From Talaromyces rugulosus (Eukaryota; Ascomycota; Eurotiomycetes; Eurotiales; Trichocomaceae): a stretch of 64,000 nt of DNA. Below are positions 1 to 13,243 of this stretch, in pieces (the stretch's first letter is position 1; each line of letters begins with the position of its first letter). The notes beneath the pieces are model-generated. The model made no database searches, was not told the origin of the DNA, and worked only from the letters and a program-made list of their open reading frames with translations. The DNA lies in the NCBI RefSeq assembly GCF_013368755.1, contig NC_049562.1:2170001-2234000 (forward strand), in the 5' to 3' direction. The translations under genes were made by a program, and so were the position numbers.

Positions 1-110
1 CGCAAAAGACTTTGTGCTGATCCCAGAAAGCCCTCCCTTGTTGCTCGAAGAAATGTCAGCACCAGATACTGCCAATCAATGCCAATAAACACACACCATG
101 GGTATCTCGA
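1..110 (+). repeat. Left copy of a diverged direct repeat, cut by the window edge
   Basis: The first 110 bases match 2241-2350 with about 14 differences and no gaps. Both copies contain one open frame that ends in the same place: EEMSAPDTAN followed by three more residues and TAA. A shared frame and stop suggest the 3' end of a duplicated gene. The matching sequence continues off the left edge, so the full length is unknown. Nine of the differences are C-to-T or G-to-A going from this copy to the right one. I do not recognise the encoded peptide. Confidence 0.75.
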
Positions 111-797
111 ACCAACACGTAGGGAATCGATGCGGCACTAATGACAGCCATTGCTCCGCAGAAAATCCGGACTATCGGTTGGGTCGAAAGCTTTGATGAG
201 GCGATAGGTCAAGCTAGTCAAACACCAAAATATCACTCCGTCACAGAAAGCAAGCGATGATATCATGTTGGGTATACCATCCGCACTAGCTGGGAAATGG
301 AGAATGCACAGCTGAATGGCTAGCAATGCAAAGATTTTGCCGCAATTTTGCGGGGGAAGCTCACGAAATACGGCGAATGGTTCGCCCCGTCAATTTCCAG
401 GGGAAAATATCATGGAGGTCATTGCTAGAAGACCCAGTATACGTGCTTGGCATCGTATGTCTGAGTCTTGACTGGTGCAACTCCATATTTACTAGAAGAA
501 GAATAGCGTGGGTTGAGGCTCCTCCCAACTTCCGGCTATCGCCCCCCGATTCCCGAAAAGGAAACTCAAAAGCAGACCCCAATGGGCGGAGAATGTACTC
601 CCAATGCTCATACAACTCTTTGGTTGGTGGTTATATGCGTGACCTGAGACAAACTGTTGTTGCTGCGCCTTTGATTCGGCGGCCAGGCAGTTCGCATGAT
701 CTCTATCCCTGAGAAGCTGACTTATTCTTTCGTTGGTCTACGTAACGACAATGACAAACTTGGAGGATTGGAATTGAAATTTGGAAGCGGCGAAAGG
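111..797. other. Upstream region of the small secreted protein gene
   Basis: There is no recognisable gene here. Open frames at 138-326 (minus) and 326-712 (plus) resemble no family and show no exon pattern. The stretch probably holds promoter sequence for the gene at 921. Confidence 0.4.
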
Positions 798-805
798 TAT
801 AAATA
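798..805 (+). promoter_or_regulatory. TATA box of the small secreted protein gene
   Basis: A perfect TATAAATA lies about 116 bases before the start codon at 921. This leaves room for a leader of roughly 80-90 bases, rich in CAATC repeats just before the ATG. Confidence 0.6.
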
Positions 806-920
806 CAGCGAAGATTCCTGCCTTTGAAGAGCATCTCTCAGGAATCAAGCTCAGCTCATCACAACAATTTCAATCTTCAATCTTCAATCAGGAAAGACTC
901 TTCTCCAACAAATCATCAAA

Positions 921-1288
921 ATGAAGTTCTTTGGTACCCTCGCGTTGTTCGCTACTGTGGCCTCCGTCTCTGCAAAGTCTTGCAAGTCTGGTGGTATCTA
1001 CTGTGGCCAATCTCTTTTGAACAGAGGTATGTTGGGAGCTACTTCCTTAGACAAATACTCTATTATTTCCAGAATGTTTCTAACAAATTGGACTTCCAAA
1101 TTGTAGGAAACTACCATAATCATATTGTTGATGTTCTTCAAGAGAACAACCAGCCCACGGATGAGGCCCACATTGACAACAGCCTCTTCGACTGTGGAGG
1201 AGGTGGCTCGATTACCTTGCAGATGTACTGCGCCAATGGTTGTGGTGGTGTTGGCAGTACCGAGGATGATTACTGCATTGACAACTAA
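921..1288 (+). CDS. Small cysteine-rich secreted protein (two exons)
   Basis: Exons 921-1026 and 1107-1288 join across an 80-nt intron (GTATGT...TTGTAG) to give 95 residues. Residues 1-18 form a clear signal peptide (MKFFGTLALFATVASVSA). The mature part has six cysteines, at about positions 21, 28, 65, 76, 80 and 92. It also has a Gly-rich stretch around the third cysteine (FDCGGGGS) and an acidic C-terminus ending CIDN. Six cysteines in so short a protein suggest three disulfides, as in fungal effector-like or extracellular small secreted proteins. I cannot assign a named family or activity. The TATA box at 798 fits strong or inducible transcription. The gene sits between the two copies of the direct repeat, in AT-rich sequence unlike the housekeeping block downstream. 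Exon structure and signal peptide are clear; function is unknown. Confidence 0.85.
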
Positions 1289-2240
1289 ATAGGGGCCATG
1301 ACTATGGTTTGGAAGTCTTGTGATGTTGGAATCAATTTCTGGGGTCCGCAAAGTTACCAACATTGCTTATTAATTCCATTTGGGTCTTGGATGATGTGTG
1401 TCTAGTTATATAAATCTAATCTTCTGTCTTTGAAGTTAGGTCAAGCAATCAAATATACAGTTCACTACGTCAAGGATGATGCCTACCCTCCCCGCTAAGC
1501 TAAGTGCAACAGTAAACTATCGCGTACGGATTCAATAGACAGCTTCTCCGTATCTGGAATAAATAGTTTAAAGCGCTAGTTAGTGCATCTCTAACACCTC
1601 ATTCGATGATTCATGAGATACGCGGATCATCAACGATGATGCGGTTGCGCTTTTAGATATTTAGTTTGTTGGTATCGTCAAGCTCAAACTTTTACATCTG
1701 CAGTCGAATTGGAGAGAAGAGCAAACTTGAGGGGCGTGGTTATGACGAAAAGGCCCGAAAAAGTATGTAGTCATTCACTTTGTGAACACCAAAGAGGTTG
1801 ATCCGCAATACACCTCGCTACGTATACGCGAACACACAGTGCCAGCGACAAAGACATCCGAGCGGCACTGGACCCTGGACTGGACTTTCACCACAATTGC
1901 GAAAGGGCGATTACGAAGGCAAGTATACTCCTTTGAGCACTACAGAGCTTGGCAGGCTCGACTTGGGGAGCGTCACTACATGCCATGAGCAATAAGCCAA
2001 CCACCCCGAAAGAAAATAGCGATACTAGCGAAGACGAAACTGGCCGTCTCTCCGGTGGCACATGATCCTGTACTCAATTCATCCCAATCGACGTCCCTAT
2101 CAACATGTAGGAGAAGAGTACCTCCCTGTTATCGGAACAGATCTTACTTTACAAGAGGTTAATAGCAACGAGACCGATTCTATTTGCAAGCGCGAAGGGG
2201 TTAAGATGGTATCTGATATAGGGATCCATCGGACCATTAA
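1289..2240. pseudogene. Gene-poor AT-rich stretch with possible broken gene before the right repeat copy
   Basis: Two overlapping open frames at 1782-1995 and an open frame from 2062 into the right repeat copy hint at a decayed or multi-exon gene whose 3' end is the repeated segment. The frames do not join convincingly by GT-AG introns, and several lack a good start. The peptides resemble nothing I recognise. The rest of the stretch appears non-coding. Confidence 0.3.
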
Positions 2241-2350
2241 CGCAAAAAACTTTGTGCTACTCCCAGAAAATCTTCGCTTGTTTTTCGAAGAAATGTCAGC
2301 ACCAGATACTGCCAATAAATACCAATAAATACACACCATCGATATCTCGA
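2241..2350 (+). repeat. Right copy of the diverged direct repeat
   Basis: Matches 1-110. The open frame 2062-2328 (88 codons, no recognised domain) ends inside it at the stop shared with the left copy. Compared with the left copy, this one is shifted toward A/T: nine of about 14 differences are C-to-T or G-to-A and none goes the other way. That pattern fits repeat-induced point mutation, although the sample is small. Confidence 0.7.
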
Positions 2351-3390
2351 ATATACGATGATTTTAAGATGTTTGGCGGGAGCTGAATATCGACCCCTTG
2401 TTACCTACACGATTTTTCAAACTGCATGTCTTTGATCAGATACCTCATTCTAGGTACTGTCATTTTCTCTACTCCAAGACAGTTCAGGATCACAAAATCG
2501 ACTACGACTCTCCTTTACAACGCTATTAGGCGTTTTCAACCTCTGTAGTTGTCTGATACACTATAATTGGTGACCAGAGGTTTCTGGCCTCTTAAATATG
2601 GTACAATTGGCTTCCTTGTTACCTAGAAGAAAGAGGGGCTAGAGCTACTGCAAGACTATTATTGGTTTATATAATATATGGAGAGGTTCCAATTGAATGG
2701 ACAATACTTTTCCATGATTGAAGAAGGAATAATAGAAAACTATGTCGTTCTCGATTTCACTGATAAGCCACCAAAAAAACACCCAGTAGGTAATTCTGCT
2801 GTTGGCTACATATAGCTCCTGTAGCTAGTATTACTACTTTTATTCTGTGTCTACAGAAGACGTGTCGCATTACAACAACACACAGAATATTTCGATCTGT
2901 CAGACGCGCTTGATACATTGAAAATAGCGGTCACTTCGAAATAACAGTCCTTTAGCAAATATTTTTTTCTAGCTGAATATTTTGTGTCTGCCATGATTTT
3001 ATCTGACAGCGTAGATCCGATTTAAGCTCTGCAGATCAATGACTGAAATCTAGATTCTAGACATTGATTGTTGATTGTAAAAGGTATAGTCACATTCTAG
3101 CCCCCCTGGTTATGTATTGGTACCATTCAGGCCAGCTGTATTGCCAATACAATAATACACGTGAGGTGTCACGGAGCGCCTTCTGAATTGGGAAGGAAGG
3201 GGTAACTATAGTCTGCTACCATCCTATTATTTAGGTTTTGAGCTGTGTATGTGTGTATGTACTATTGAAACAAATTACGCAGAACGGTATTGTTTGTATT
3301 GTTCTTCAACGGGGTCTATATAAAGCGTTCCATTTTCCCTCCCCTTGTATATTTATCTCTCCTCAGCCACTCCATTCTTCTCTAGTCACG
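2351..3390. other. AT-rich intergenic stretch, no gene seen
   Basis: No long open frame, domain or exon series on either strand. Composition is AT-rich with many stops in all frames, as expected of decayed sequence. I looked for terminal inverted repeats and long terminal repeats by eye and found none I could support. Confidence 0.5.
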
Positions 3391-3418
3391 GCTCTCTCTC
3401 TCTCTCTCTCTCTCTCTT
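3391..3418 (+). repeat. (CT)n microsatellite in the leader of the GPI-protein gene
   Basis: An uninterrupted CT run of about 28 bases ends some 30 bases before the start codon at 3449. Pyrimidine tracts are common just upstream of fungal start codons and often mark the transcription start. This one may be in the promoter or leader. Confidence 0.8.
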
Positions 3419-3448
3419 ACACACACAGCTCAGAAAAAAACCGTCAAC

Positions 3449-4110
3449 ATGCGCTTCGCTACCACGATTGCCTCGCTGCTTACCGTCGGCATGGCAGCAG
3501 CCCTATCTCGCCGCGCATGCGCTGCTCAGAAGTGCGTTTTCACATATCTGCTTCTGTTTCTGCTCCTGCTTTCTGATCTGACAAAAAAAAAAAACCAGCA
3601 TCCTAGACGCCTGTCTCGCTTCAATGACACCACAACTCGAAGCCTGCGAGGCGAATGACTGGTCCTGCCTGTGCAATCAGAGCACCAACGTTCTCACGTA
3701 CTCCTTTCTCTCTCTCACATCTCTCTCTATACTCTTCTGTATTTTTCTAACAAACGGTATATAGCTGCTACAACAACTGCCCCGGCGACGACAACCAATT
3801 CGGCGCGCAGCAGACCAAGACATCCTACTGCAACGCTGCCAAAGCATACGCTACCACTACTACTACCACTAGTAGCAGTCACTCGGCTACCGCGACTTCT
3901 TCGGAGGCCAGCGCCGCTTCGGCGAGTGAAACATCTAGTGGCTCGTCCTCGTCCTCGTCCTCCTCCTTGTCGTCGACTTCGACAGGCTCATTCGCGCAGT
4001 CAACGTCCTCTGGTGCGGCAGCAGCAGCAATGGCGACGGGTGGTGTGCATGTGCATGTGCAGGGCGGTCTTGTTGCTGCGCTTGCACTGGGGTTGGGTGC
4101 TGTTTTGTGA
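3449..4110 (+). CDS. GPI-anchored serine/threonine-rich cell-surface protein
   Basis: Exons 3449-3531, 3599-3697 and 3765-4110 join in phase to 175 residues. Residues 1-19 are a signal peptide. The mature N-terminal domain has a conserved cysteine pattern (ACLASMTPQLEACEANDWSC, then CLC, CYNNCPGDD and YCNAAKAY), followed by a long Ser/Thr/Ala-rich stalk with a run of Ser codons. The C-terminus is hydrophobic (LVAALALGLGAVL), as needed for GPI attachment. This layout matches the family annotated in Aspergillus as GPI anchored serine-threonine rich protein. Location is likely plasma membrane or cell wall; molecular role is unknown. The first intron has an A-tract and the second a CT-rich tract. 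Confidence 0.85.
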
Positions 4111-4935
4111 TGAATGATAATTATTCAAGTAAAAACTCGAATGAACAAAAGTTGGGTTTTGAGGTTGGGGAGGTTGTGTTTATTTCAGATCTGGTCACGC
4201 AAGATGAATCAGCTTAAAAGTTTAAATAATATGCTGTACCCAAACTCAATGTCTTCATGTTTTACTTCCAAAACCCGTCATGTCAGAAACGAATCGATGA
4301 GAAAATTTATCCATTCAAATTGCCAAGCGCCAACACCTGCATATGTAGAGAGCTATCAATCCTAGTAGGTACTCGAAAATAATCTCCAAAGAAAGAAAGA
4401 TTGTGTAGGACAAAATACATGTAGTGTAGTTTCTGACTGTACTCTGGTCAACAACAACAAAAGCAAAATTATACACACCAGTTGACAGTATTTGATAAAA
4501 GGAGTGCGTAGGTAGGTATGTAGAGACGTAACACGGTGGCGGTCATATAAAAAAATAAATAAGATAGAGAGGGAGGGACAGACAGGTATTGCGCCGTGGC
4601 AGAGAGTAACTTTGAACAGGGGTAAAACAGCAAATTGGGCTAGGAACGAAAAAGAAAAAAAAGGAAAAAAGTCTTCTCCAAAACATTAAACATCACAGAA
4701 ATACACTAGTCGACACCAAACCACACAGCAAAGATCTCGTTCAATGCAAAAAAACAAAAACAAGAACAAAAAAAAAAACACTCATTCTAGGTGACCGGAT
4801 ACTAGAAAGATGGATATATCAATTCAAATATATCATTCATCGAGTGCAGCTTGTACATTGAACTTGAATCATCTCACAGAACGAGATGAACCTCTACTAT
4901 TCTGGTTCTTTTATCCCCCTTTCCACTGTTTAAAC
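4111..4935. other. Intergenic stretch, 3' ends of convergent genes
   Basis: Non-coding between the GPI-protein gene and the HECT ligase gene, which converge. Many A-tracts (for example 4640-4670 and 4745-4780). The open frame at 4114-4365 has no recognisable similarity and no start context. I see nothing else. Confidence 0.5.
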
Positions 4936-7998
<3,063 letters not shown>

Positions 7999-8961
7999 TC
8001 TTCGTTATACTGACGGCCTTATTTTTCTGGGCAAACGGGATGCGACCGAGGAGCCGGGCCAGTCGAAGAACGTCTTCTCAAAACATCCACTCCTTAAATA
8101 AACAAAAAAAAGGGCGAAAAGGAATACTGTCGGAAAGTGGAATGACTGCTGCCTTGACGTGATGTTGTTTGTTGTTTCTGACGTCCTCCAGGTTGAAGAG
8201 GGCGGTTCCAGCGCTGTCAGAGTGTATGTCGACGAGTGCTGGGGCTGAGCAGGAGCGGGCGAGCCAATGACCGGCGGGGTAGGGGCTGCGCAGCTAGTTA
8301 ACTAACTAGTCGAGCTAGTCGTGATCAGTTGGAGGTTTTGCCGCGCGCTGCTGTCCGACCAGGCCAGTCGAGAATGCTGTTGCGAGAGGAAGGATGAGAG
8401 GTGTTGTAGAGGGGAGGAGGTTAACTAGTCTTGCCTTGCTCTGTCAGCCCACAGCGGCTAGTTGTGCCGTCAACCACCGCACTGTACTGTACTAACCCCG
8501 CCTGAGCCATTTTACGCGATTACGAGGTTTAGCCGGATATTAATTTCATCGTGGGAGATTTCTTGACTAGATCCAGGTGGTTGAATGTCTGGATATTTAT
8601 TCCTTCCAGAGAAAACTGTGCATGTGGTTTTGCGTGCCAGTGGCTTTGGAAAACATGGCATCTGGATATCAACCAATCCGTCTCCACTCTCGACTCATAC
8701 ATGTTCACATTGATATTTTGATAATTCGATATACCCAAGAAAATCCTTTCATTCGCCCATTCGACCTGACCCGTGGCGAGGTAGGCATGTGCTCAAGCGT
8801 ACATCATACATCCTCAACTCCGAAACCTCAAACCGGAATGTAAATAAGAAAGAACATGGATTATAAATGAGATGGATTCATCCTTCGGATTGTGCTTTCT
8901 GCTTTGTTTTGACGCTTTTTTTTCGGGGGGAGGGTTGACCGTGGTTAGTTCAAAGGGGTAT
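7999..8961. other. HulA upstream region and 3' flank of the RNA-binding protein gene
   Basis: About 960 bases without a supported gene. The part nearest HulA is its leader and promoter, with repeated CTAGT-type words (8291-8330, 8421-8430, 8456-8464). The open frames at 8577-8843 and 8529-8738 look spurious. Confidence 0.5.
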
Positions 8962-9778
8962 CTAGTAAGGAGAATAACCACGACCCCGACCACGAAAGCC
9001 TCCACGATATCCACCACGAGGAGGGAAGCCACCTCGACCGAATCCACGACCACCACGTCCTCGACCGCGGCCTCGGGCCAAGCCTGGAAGGTTCGTGCGT
9101 TTTGGCGTCACCTGGGTAGAGGTTTAGCAGAGTGGTAAGATAGTGGACTGCAAAAACGCACCTTCAAGTTTCGTCCGCGAAAGACGCTTTCATTCAGCAC
9201 CAAGGCTTGTGCAACAAGACTAGGCTCTGCGAATTCCACATAGGCATATCTGTTTTTTTTTTTCCACAATGAGCAACTTGGCTAACAATTCCTAGCTCTT
9301 GCGCTGGTACGTCTATAAATCCGTATGCGCGAGAGACAGGCTTTTCAGGGAATGACGAACCCTTTAGGATGGCCGGTGAATTTATCCAACAGAATCGTCA
9401 CGCGGTTGATCGAGCCGCAGCTCTGAAAGTGTGCCTGGATCTCCTCTGGAGAAGCGCCGTAGTCGACGTTGCCGACGAATATACTCCTGGCGTCGATGTC
9501 TTCCTTGTCCTCGCGCAAGCTTTCCGACTGCTCGTCTAGGGTTTCTTGCATCTCACGGAGTTTGGCTGCTTCGGATTCCATCTCGGCGACCCGTTTCTTC
9601 ATGGCGGCGATTTCTTCCTGATTATTCAAAAAAAGGTTAGCAGGTTATTTTTCCGTCATGCGGCGTAATGTTTTCAAAGAAACAACACGTCAGTCGGCAG
9701 TCGACGTACCTCATCGTCGGCGCCCTCTTGCTGAGTCTTGAGGTGCTCCTCGGGCAAATCGACTGCCTCGGTGGCCAT
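8962..9778 (-). CDS. pab2: Nuclear poly(A)-binding RRM protein, Pab2/PABPN1 family
   Basis: Exons 9710-9778, 9361-9617, 9162-9249 and 8962-9111 give 187 residues. An acidic start ([14 protein letters not shown]) is followed by a coiled coil (about 24-60, [20 protein letters not shown]). A single RRM (about 70-145) carries RNP2 SIFVGNVDY and RNP1 KGYAYVEF. The C-terminus is a run of RG/GF repeats ending RGYSPY. Coiled coil, RRM and RGG tail in this order and size are diagnostic of the PABPN1/Pab2 family, which binds nuclear poly(A) tails and works in polyadenylation and exosome-linked RNA turnover. The Arg-rich tail is a likely methylation target. The second intron uses the less common donor GTTCGT. 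Confidence 0.92.
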
Positions 9779-10364
9779 CTCGATAGCCAGGATGTGGTAA
9801 TTTGAGAGATTAACCAGTTCGTATCGATGCGTCGAGGATTTAATGAGATCGATCCCAGCTGACGAGGCGGACCTTGAACTAAAAGCGAAAAGACGTCAAA
9901 GAAGGACCGCCGGTTGGTATTTTTTCTATCGTTTTAGAAATTGAAAAAAAGAGCGTGCCTTGTTGCAGGCTGCGAAAAGGGAGTTTGGGGCAGGGTGGAA
10001 CAAACAATCTTCTTCTCAGATGCCGCGAAAGCGGAAGTTAGCTTGCTGCTTCGGGACTGGTGACTGGCTGGGCCCGTGGGTCCGTCTTTATCAGATAGAG
10101 TCGCACGGGGACTATTTCTGGCCAATTTTTTTTTTTTTGGTTTTATTTATATCGTTCTATAATTACTAACTTAGTTACTCTAGAGCATAAATTGATCGGC
10201 TATGCTCCTCATGTTTCACTAATCAAACACTAGTCTCTCCGGTATTGATACGTCGTCTGAATCTACACCGACAAGACCACTTACTACGACACGGTTAAAC
10301 GTTCAGTGCCATTATTTCTAGTGCAGATATAGATGTAGATACAAAGTATTTCAAGCCACACGTC
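9779..10364. other. Intergenic stretch between pab2 and vps29
   Basis: Upstream region of pab2 and 3' flank of vps29 (both on the minus strand). It contains a T-tract at about 10128-10138. No gene or RNA seen. Confidence 0.5.
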
Positions 10365-11149
10365 TCAAGATGTCGCAACACCTTGCTTGCGGAAAGACAC
10401 TTTTTCAACAGCGACTGTCTCGGCTCCACTGTCGTCGGTTTTCAGTTGGTATACGTAAAGAACGAGCACGTCTCCTTGGACCTGTCAATCGTTAGAATGC
10501 GACGTGTGTAAATAGCGTGAAAAAAGAAGAGAGTGAAAAAAACGCACATCCATCAGGCAAAAGCTCGGCGTCGGTTCCTGGCCCTCGGGGAAATAGCCAG
10601 TGGTAAAAGCCCCCGTCGCACTTCCAGGGTTGATAAAAAAGCGACCCTCCATCTCAAACGCTTCGAATCGGTGCGTGCCCCCCCACAGCAAGACATCAAC
10701 GTCCATCTGGCGGGCAGCGATCAGCAGGGCGTCCGCATCGCCCGGCGGGATGATGGTGTGGCCATGGGTGAATCCGATGCGTAGACTACCGTGGGTCACG
10801 ACTTTGGAAAGAGGGAGATTGGGCGAGTCGACATCGTAGTCGCCCTTGACGAGTTGTAGGTCCGGGGCGATCTGGCGGAAGAACTCAAAGGTCTCGCGGT
10901 CGGTGAGATTGCCCAGGCAGAGAATCTGGCCGATCTTTCCGGGGGTGAGGAGTTTTTTGAACTATGCAGGTGTTAAAGATTTAAGATAAAAGTGTTGGTT
11001 TGGGTCATTCTCACCCGCGCAGGTAGATCCTAAGAGAGAGAGAGCTGGTTAGCGATGGATGCCTGGCAATGCGGGCTGAGACAGGACGGTACCGGAGCCC
11101 TGTCGGGGATAAAGAGGTCGCCAATGGCCAGCACCAGGCGCGAGGTCAT
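10365..11149 (-). CDS. vps29: Retromer subunit Vps29
   Basis: Exons 11093-11149, 11015-11029, 10548-10961 and 10365-10481 give 200 residues, close to the family length. The fold is a calcineurin-like phosphoesterase: MTSRLVLAIGDLFIPDRAP, then DLPARFKKLLTPGKI, LCLGNLTDRETFEF, KGDYD, FTHGHTIIPPGD, WGGTHRFEAFE and FINPGSATGA. Vps29 assembles with Vps35 and Vps26 in the retromer, which recycles receptors from endosomes to the Golgi. As in other Vps29 proteins, the metal-site positions are altered (GDLFIP, GNLTD), so it is a scaffold rather than an active phosphatase. The second exon is only 15 nt and encodes DLPAR; both flanking introns have normal GT-AG ends and phase is kept. Confidence 0.94.
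11015..11029 (-). other. vps29: 15-nt microexon of vps29
   Basis: Encodes DLPAR in phase 0 on both sides, with an AG just before it and GTGAG just after it on the minus strand. Skipping it would keep the frame but remove five residues conserved at this place in Vps29. Confidence 0.8.
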
Positions 11150-12032
11150 CTTGATCTCGGAAGCGCAGTCACTGAACCATGCCCAGCCGACAGACAAAAG
11201 GCAGTTGATGTTGATGTTGTTGAGATATACTGCGGGCGAGCTGCACCTGCCTGGCCCAATCACGAGCCCTGAGCCCTATGCGCGGCCGTATCGGGGTTAG
11301 CGTGTCGATAAGATAACGTGACTCGGTACGATAAATACTCGTAGCAGTCTTGCGTGGATAGTTACGAGGGATGTTGGTTACTGTTAATGAAGCAGTAAAG
11401 TACAATAATAATCCATATATCATTGTGTCGTCCAGGCTACAAATCACCATTCGAGATGTTTCCCGCGGGGAACAGGGTCACGTGACGCAGTCCCATCCGC
11501 GGCCAAATGCAGCACTACTACTACGTGTACTGGCCGAGCCTGTAATAATAGTATTTATGGCCGAATCTGTAGGGCCTAACATTCCCGTAATAGGAAATCG
11601 CTGCAGAGGCAGACTGCCATGCTGGGCGATGGCGGCTGAGTGACTGCCGAGTCTTTTCTCCTCCTCGGGGAGAGATCCGAGGTGGACGCGGCCATCTCCG
11701 CTTGGGATCATTCTGTAGCCACCGCAACTCCCTCGCCAGACTCCATTGAAGCAATTGACGACCACCACGTGAAAAGCCCGAAAGCAGCGGCCAACCCACG
11801 GCCGCCCGAACCAACCCTCACTCTGGCGTCACGCAGCGGGCGGGGCAGCAGCAGCAGCGCGAATGCCCGGCTGTCGCTCATCTCCAGGCACTTCGACCAG
11901 CGTTTGCCGCTGCCCGAGCTGCACACGCCGTTCTCGTCCGAGAGACAGTCGCTCGAACCCGACGACGTCGAGTATAAACCCATCGACCGGCCCCTCCCCG
12001 CCATCGCCGAGCCAGACCTCAACAACAACATC
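11150..12032. promoter_or_regulatory. Divergent promoter of vps29 and the aminotransferase, with a long open leader
   Basis: About 880 bases between the divergent starts. The half nearest the aminotransferase stays open in that gene's frame from 11640, and contains a likely CUG start at 11823 (listed separately). An out-of-frame ATG at 11863 opens a 67-codon frame that overlaps the main ATG at 12033. Confidence 0.5.
11823..12032 (+). other. Candidate CUG-initiated mitochondrial presequence of the aminotransferase
   Basis: In frame with the ATG at 12033 and without stops for 70 codons. The CTG at 11823 has A at -3 and G at +4. The first 35 residues after it are rich in Arg, Ser and Leu with almost no acidic residues (ASRSGRGSSSSANARLSLIS, then RHFDQRLPLPEL), as in mitochondrial targeting signals. 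No in-frame ATG exists upstream of 12033. This is inference from sequence alone; ordinary 5' leader is the alternative. Confidence 0.45.
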
Positions 12033-13243
12033 ATGTCTTCGCAAGCCGCCCACAACACCCTGCTGATCCCAGGGCCCATCGAGTTTGACGATGCCGTCCT
12101 GCAGTCCATGTCGCACTATGCGTGAGTCTTGACTTCTTTTTTCCCGTTCCACCTTCCAATGCTGATTCGTACAGCGAGAGCCATGTCGGCCCGGCCTTTG
12201 TCAAGACATTCGGCGAGACCTTGACCCTCCTGCGCAAGCTCTTCCAGACCACCGACCCCGCCGCACAGCCGTTTGTCATCTCTGGCAGCGGCACTCTGGG
12301 CTGGGATCTTGTTGCCGGCAACCTGATCGAGCGCGGCGAAGACGCCCTGGTGCTTCACACGGGCTACTTTGGCGACTCGTTCGCCGCCGCGCTCGAAACC
12401 TATGGCGCGCGCGCAACACAGCTCAAGGCCCCCATTGGAGACCGCCCGCAACTGTCCGAGATTGAAGCTGCTCTGAAAGAAAAACCTTATAAGCTCGTCA
12501 CCATCACGCACGTCGACACCTCGACCGGCGTGCTGAGCGATATCAAGGCCGTCGCCGAGCTCGTGCGCCGCGTCAGCCCAGACACCCTGGTTGTTGTCGA
12601 CGGCGTGTGCAGCGTGGGATGCGAGGAAATCGACTTTGACGCTTGGGATCTGGACGTCGTCTTGACCGCGAGCCAAAAGGCCATCGGCTGCCCGCCCGGT
12701 CTCAGCATTTTGATGCTGTCCGGCCGTGCCATCAACGTCTTCAAATCGCGCAAGACTCCACCAGGCTCATACTACGCCTCGATCGCCAACTGGCAGCCCA
12801 TTATGCAAAACTACGAGGCCGGAAAGCCCTCGTACTTTGCTACCCCGCCCACCCAGCTGGTCCACGCCCTGCACACGTCTCTCAGCAGCATCACTGCAAA
12901 CGTCTCCGAGCGGTTCGCCATCCACACCCAGGCCTCGGACAAAGTGAAGGCCGTCGTCGCCGAGCTCGGTCTGACCCAGCTAGCCACCAAGCCCGAGAAC
13001 CAGGCTCACGCCATGACCGCGATCCGCTTGCCCGAGGGCCTTACGGCGCCGGATATCCTGCCGGGTCTTTTGAAGCGTGGTGTGGTGTTTGCCGGTGGTC
13101 TGCACAAGGAGATTGCGCCCTTGTATATCCGCTTCGGCCATATGGGCGTCAGCGTCACAGATCCAAACCGCAAGGATATCGACGGGGCTATTGTCGCGCT
13201 GAAGGAGGCATATGCCGAGGCGCGAAAGGCCAAGGGCCTTTAG
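12033..13243 (+). CDS. AGX1: Alanine-glyoxylate aminotransferase (class V, PLP-dependent)
   Basis: Exons 12033-12121 and 12175-13243 give 385 residues, the normal size. The N-terminus MSSQAAHNTLLIPGPIEFDD is typical. The PLP lysine lies in VVLTASQKAIGCPPGLSIL, and the conserved GSGTLGWD, HVDTSTGVLSD, VVDGVCSVG and FATPPTQLVHAL segments are present. The C-terminal IRFGHMGV carries the substrate-binding Arg. The enzyme converts glyoxylate plus alanine to glycine plus pyruvate and supplies glycine during growth on two-carbon sources. Start chosen at the only in-frame ATG, although the frame remains open upstream with a possible non-AUG targeting extension. GC content and codon bias are noticeably higher than in the neighbours, suggesting strong expression. 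Confidence 0.93.

Noticed and set aside
326..712. Open frame of 128 codons upstream of the secreted protein gene
   Set aside because: No domain or signal, no splice logic, and overlapped by an opposite open frame; probably chance.
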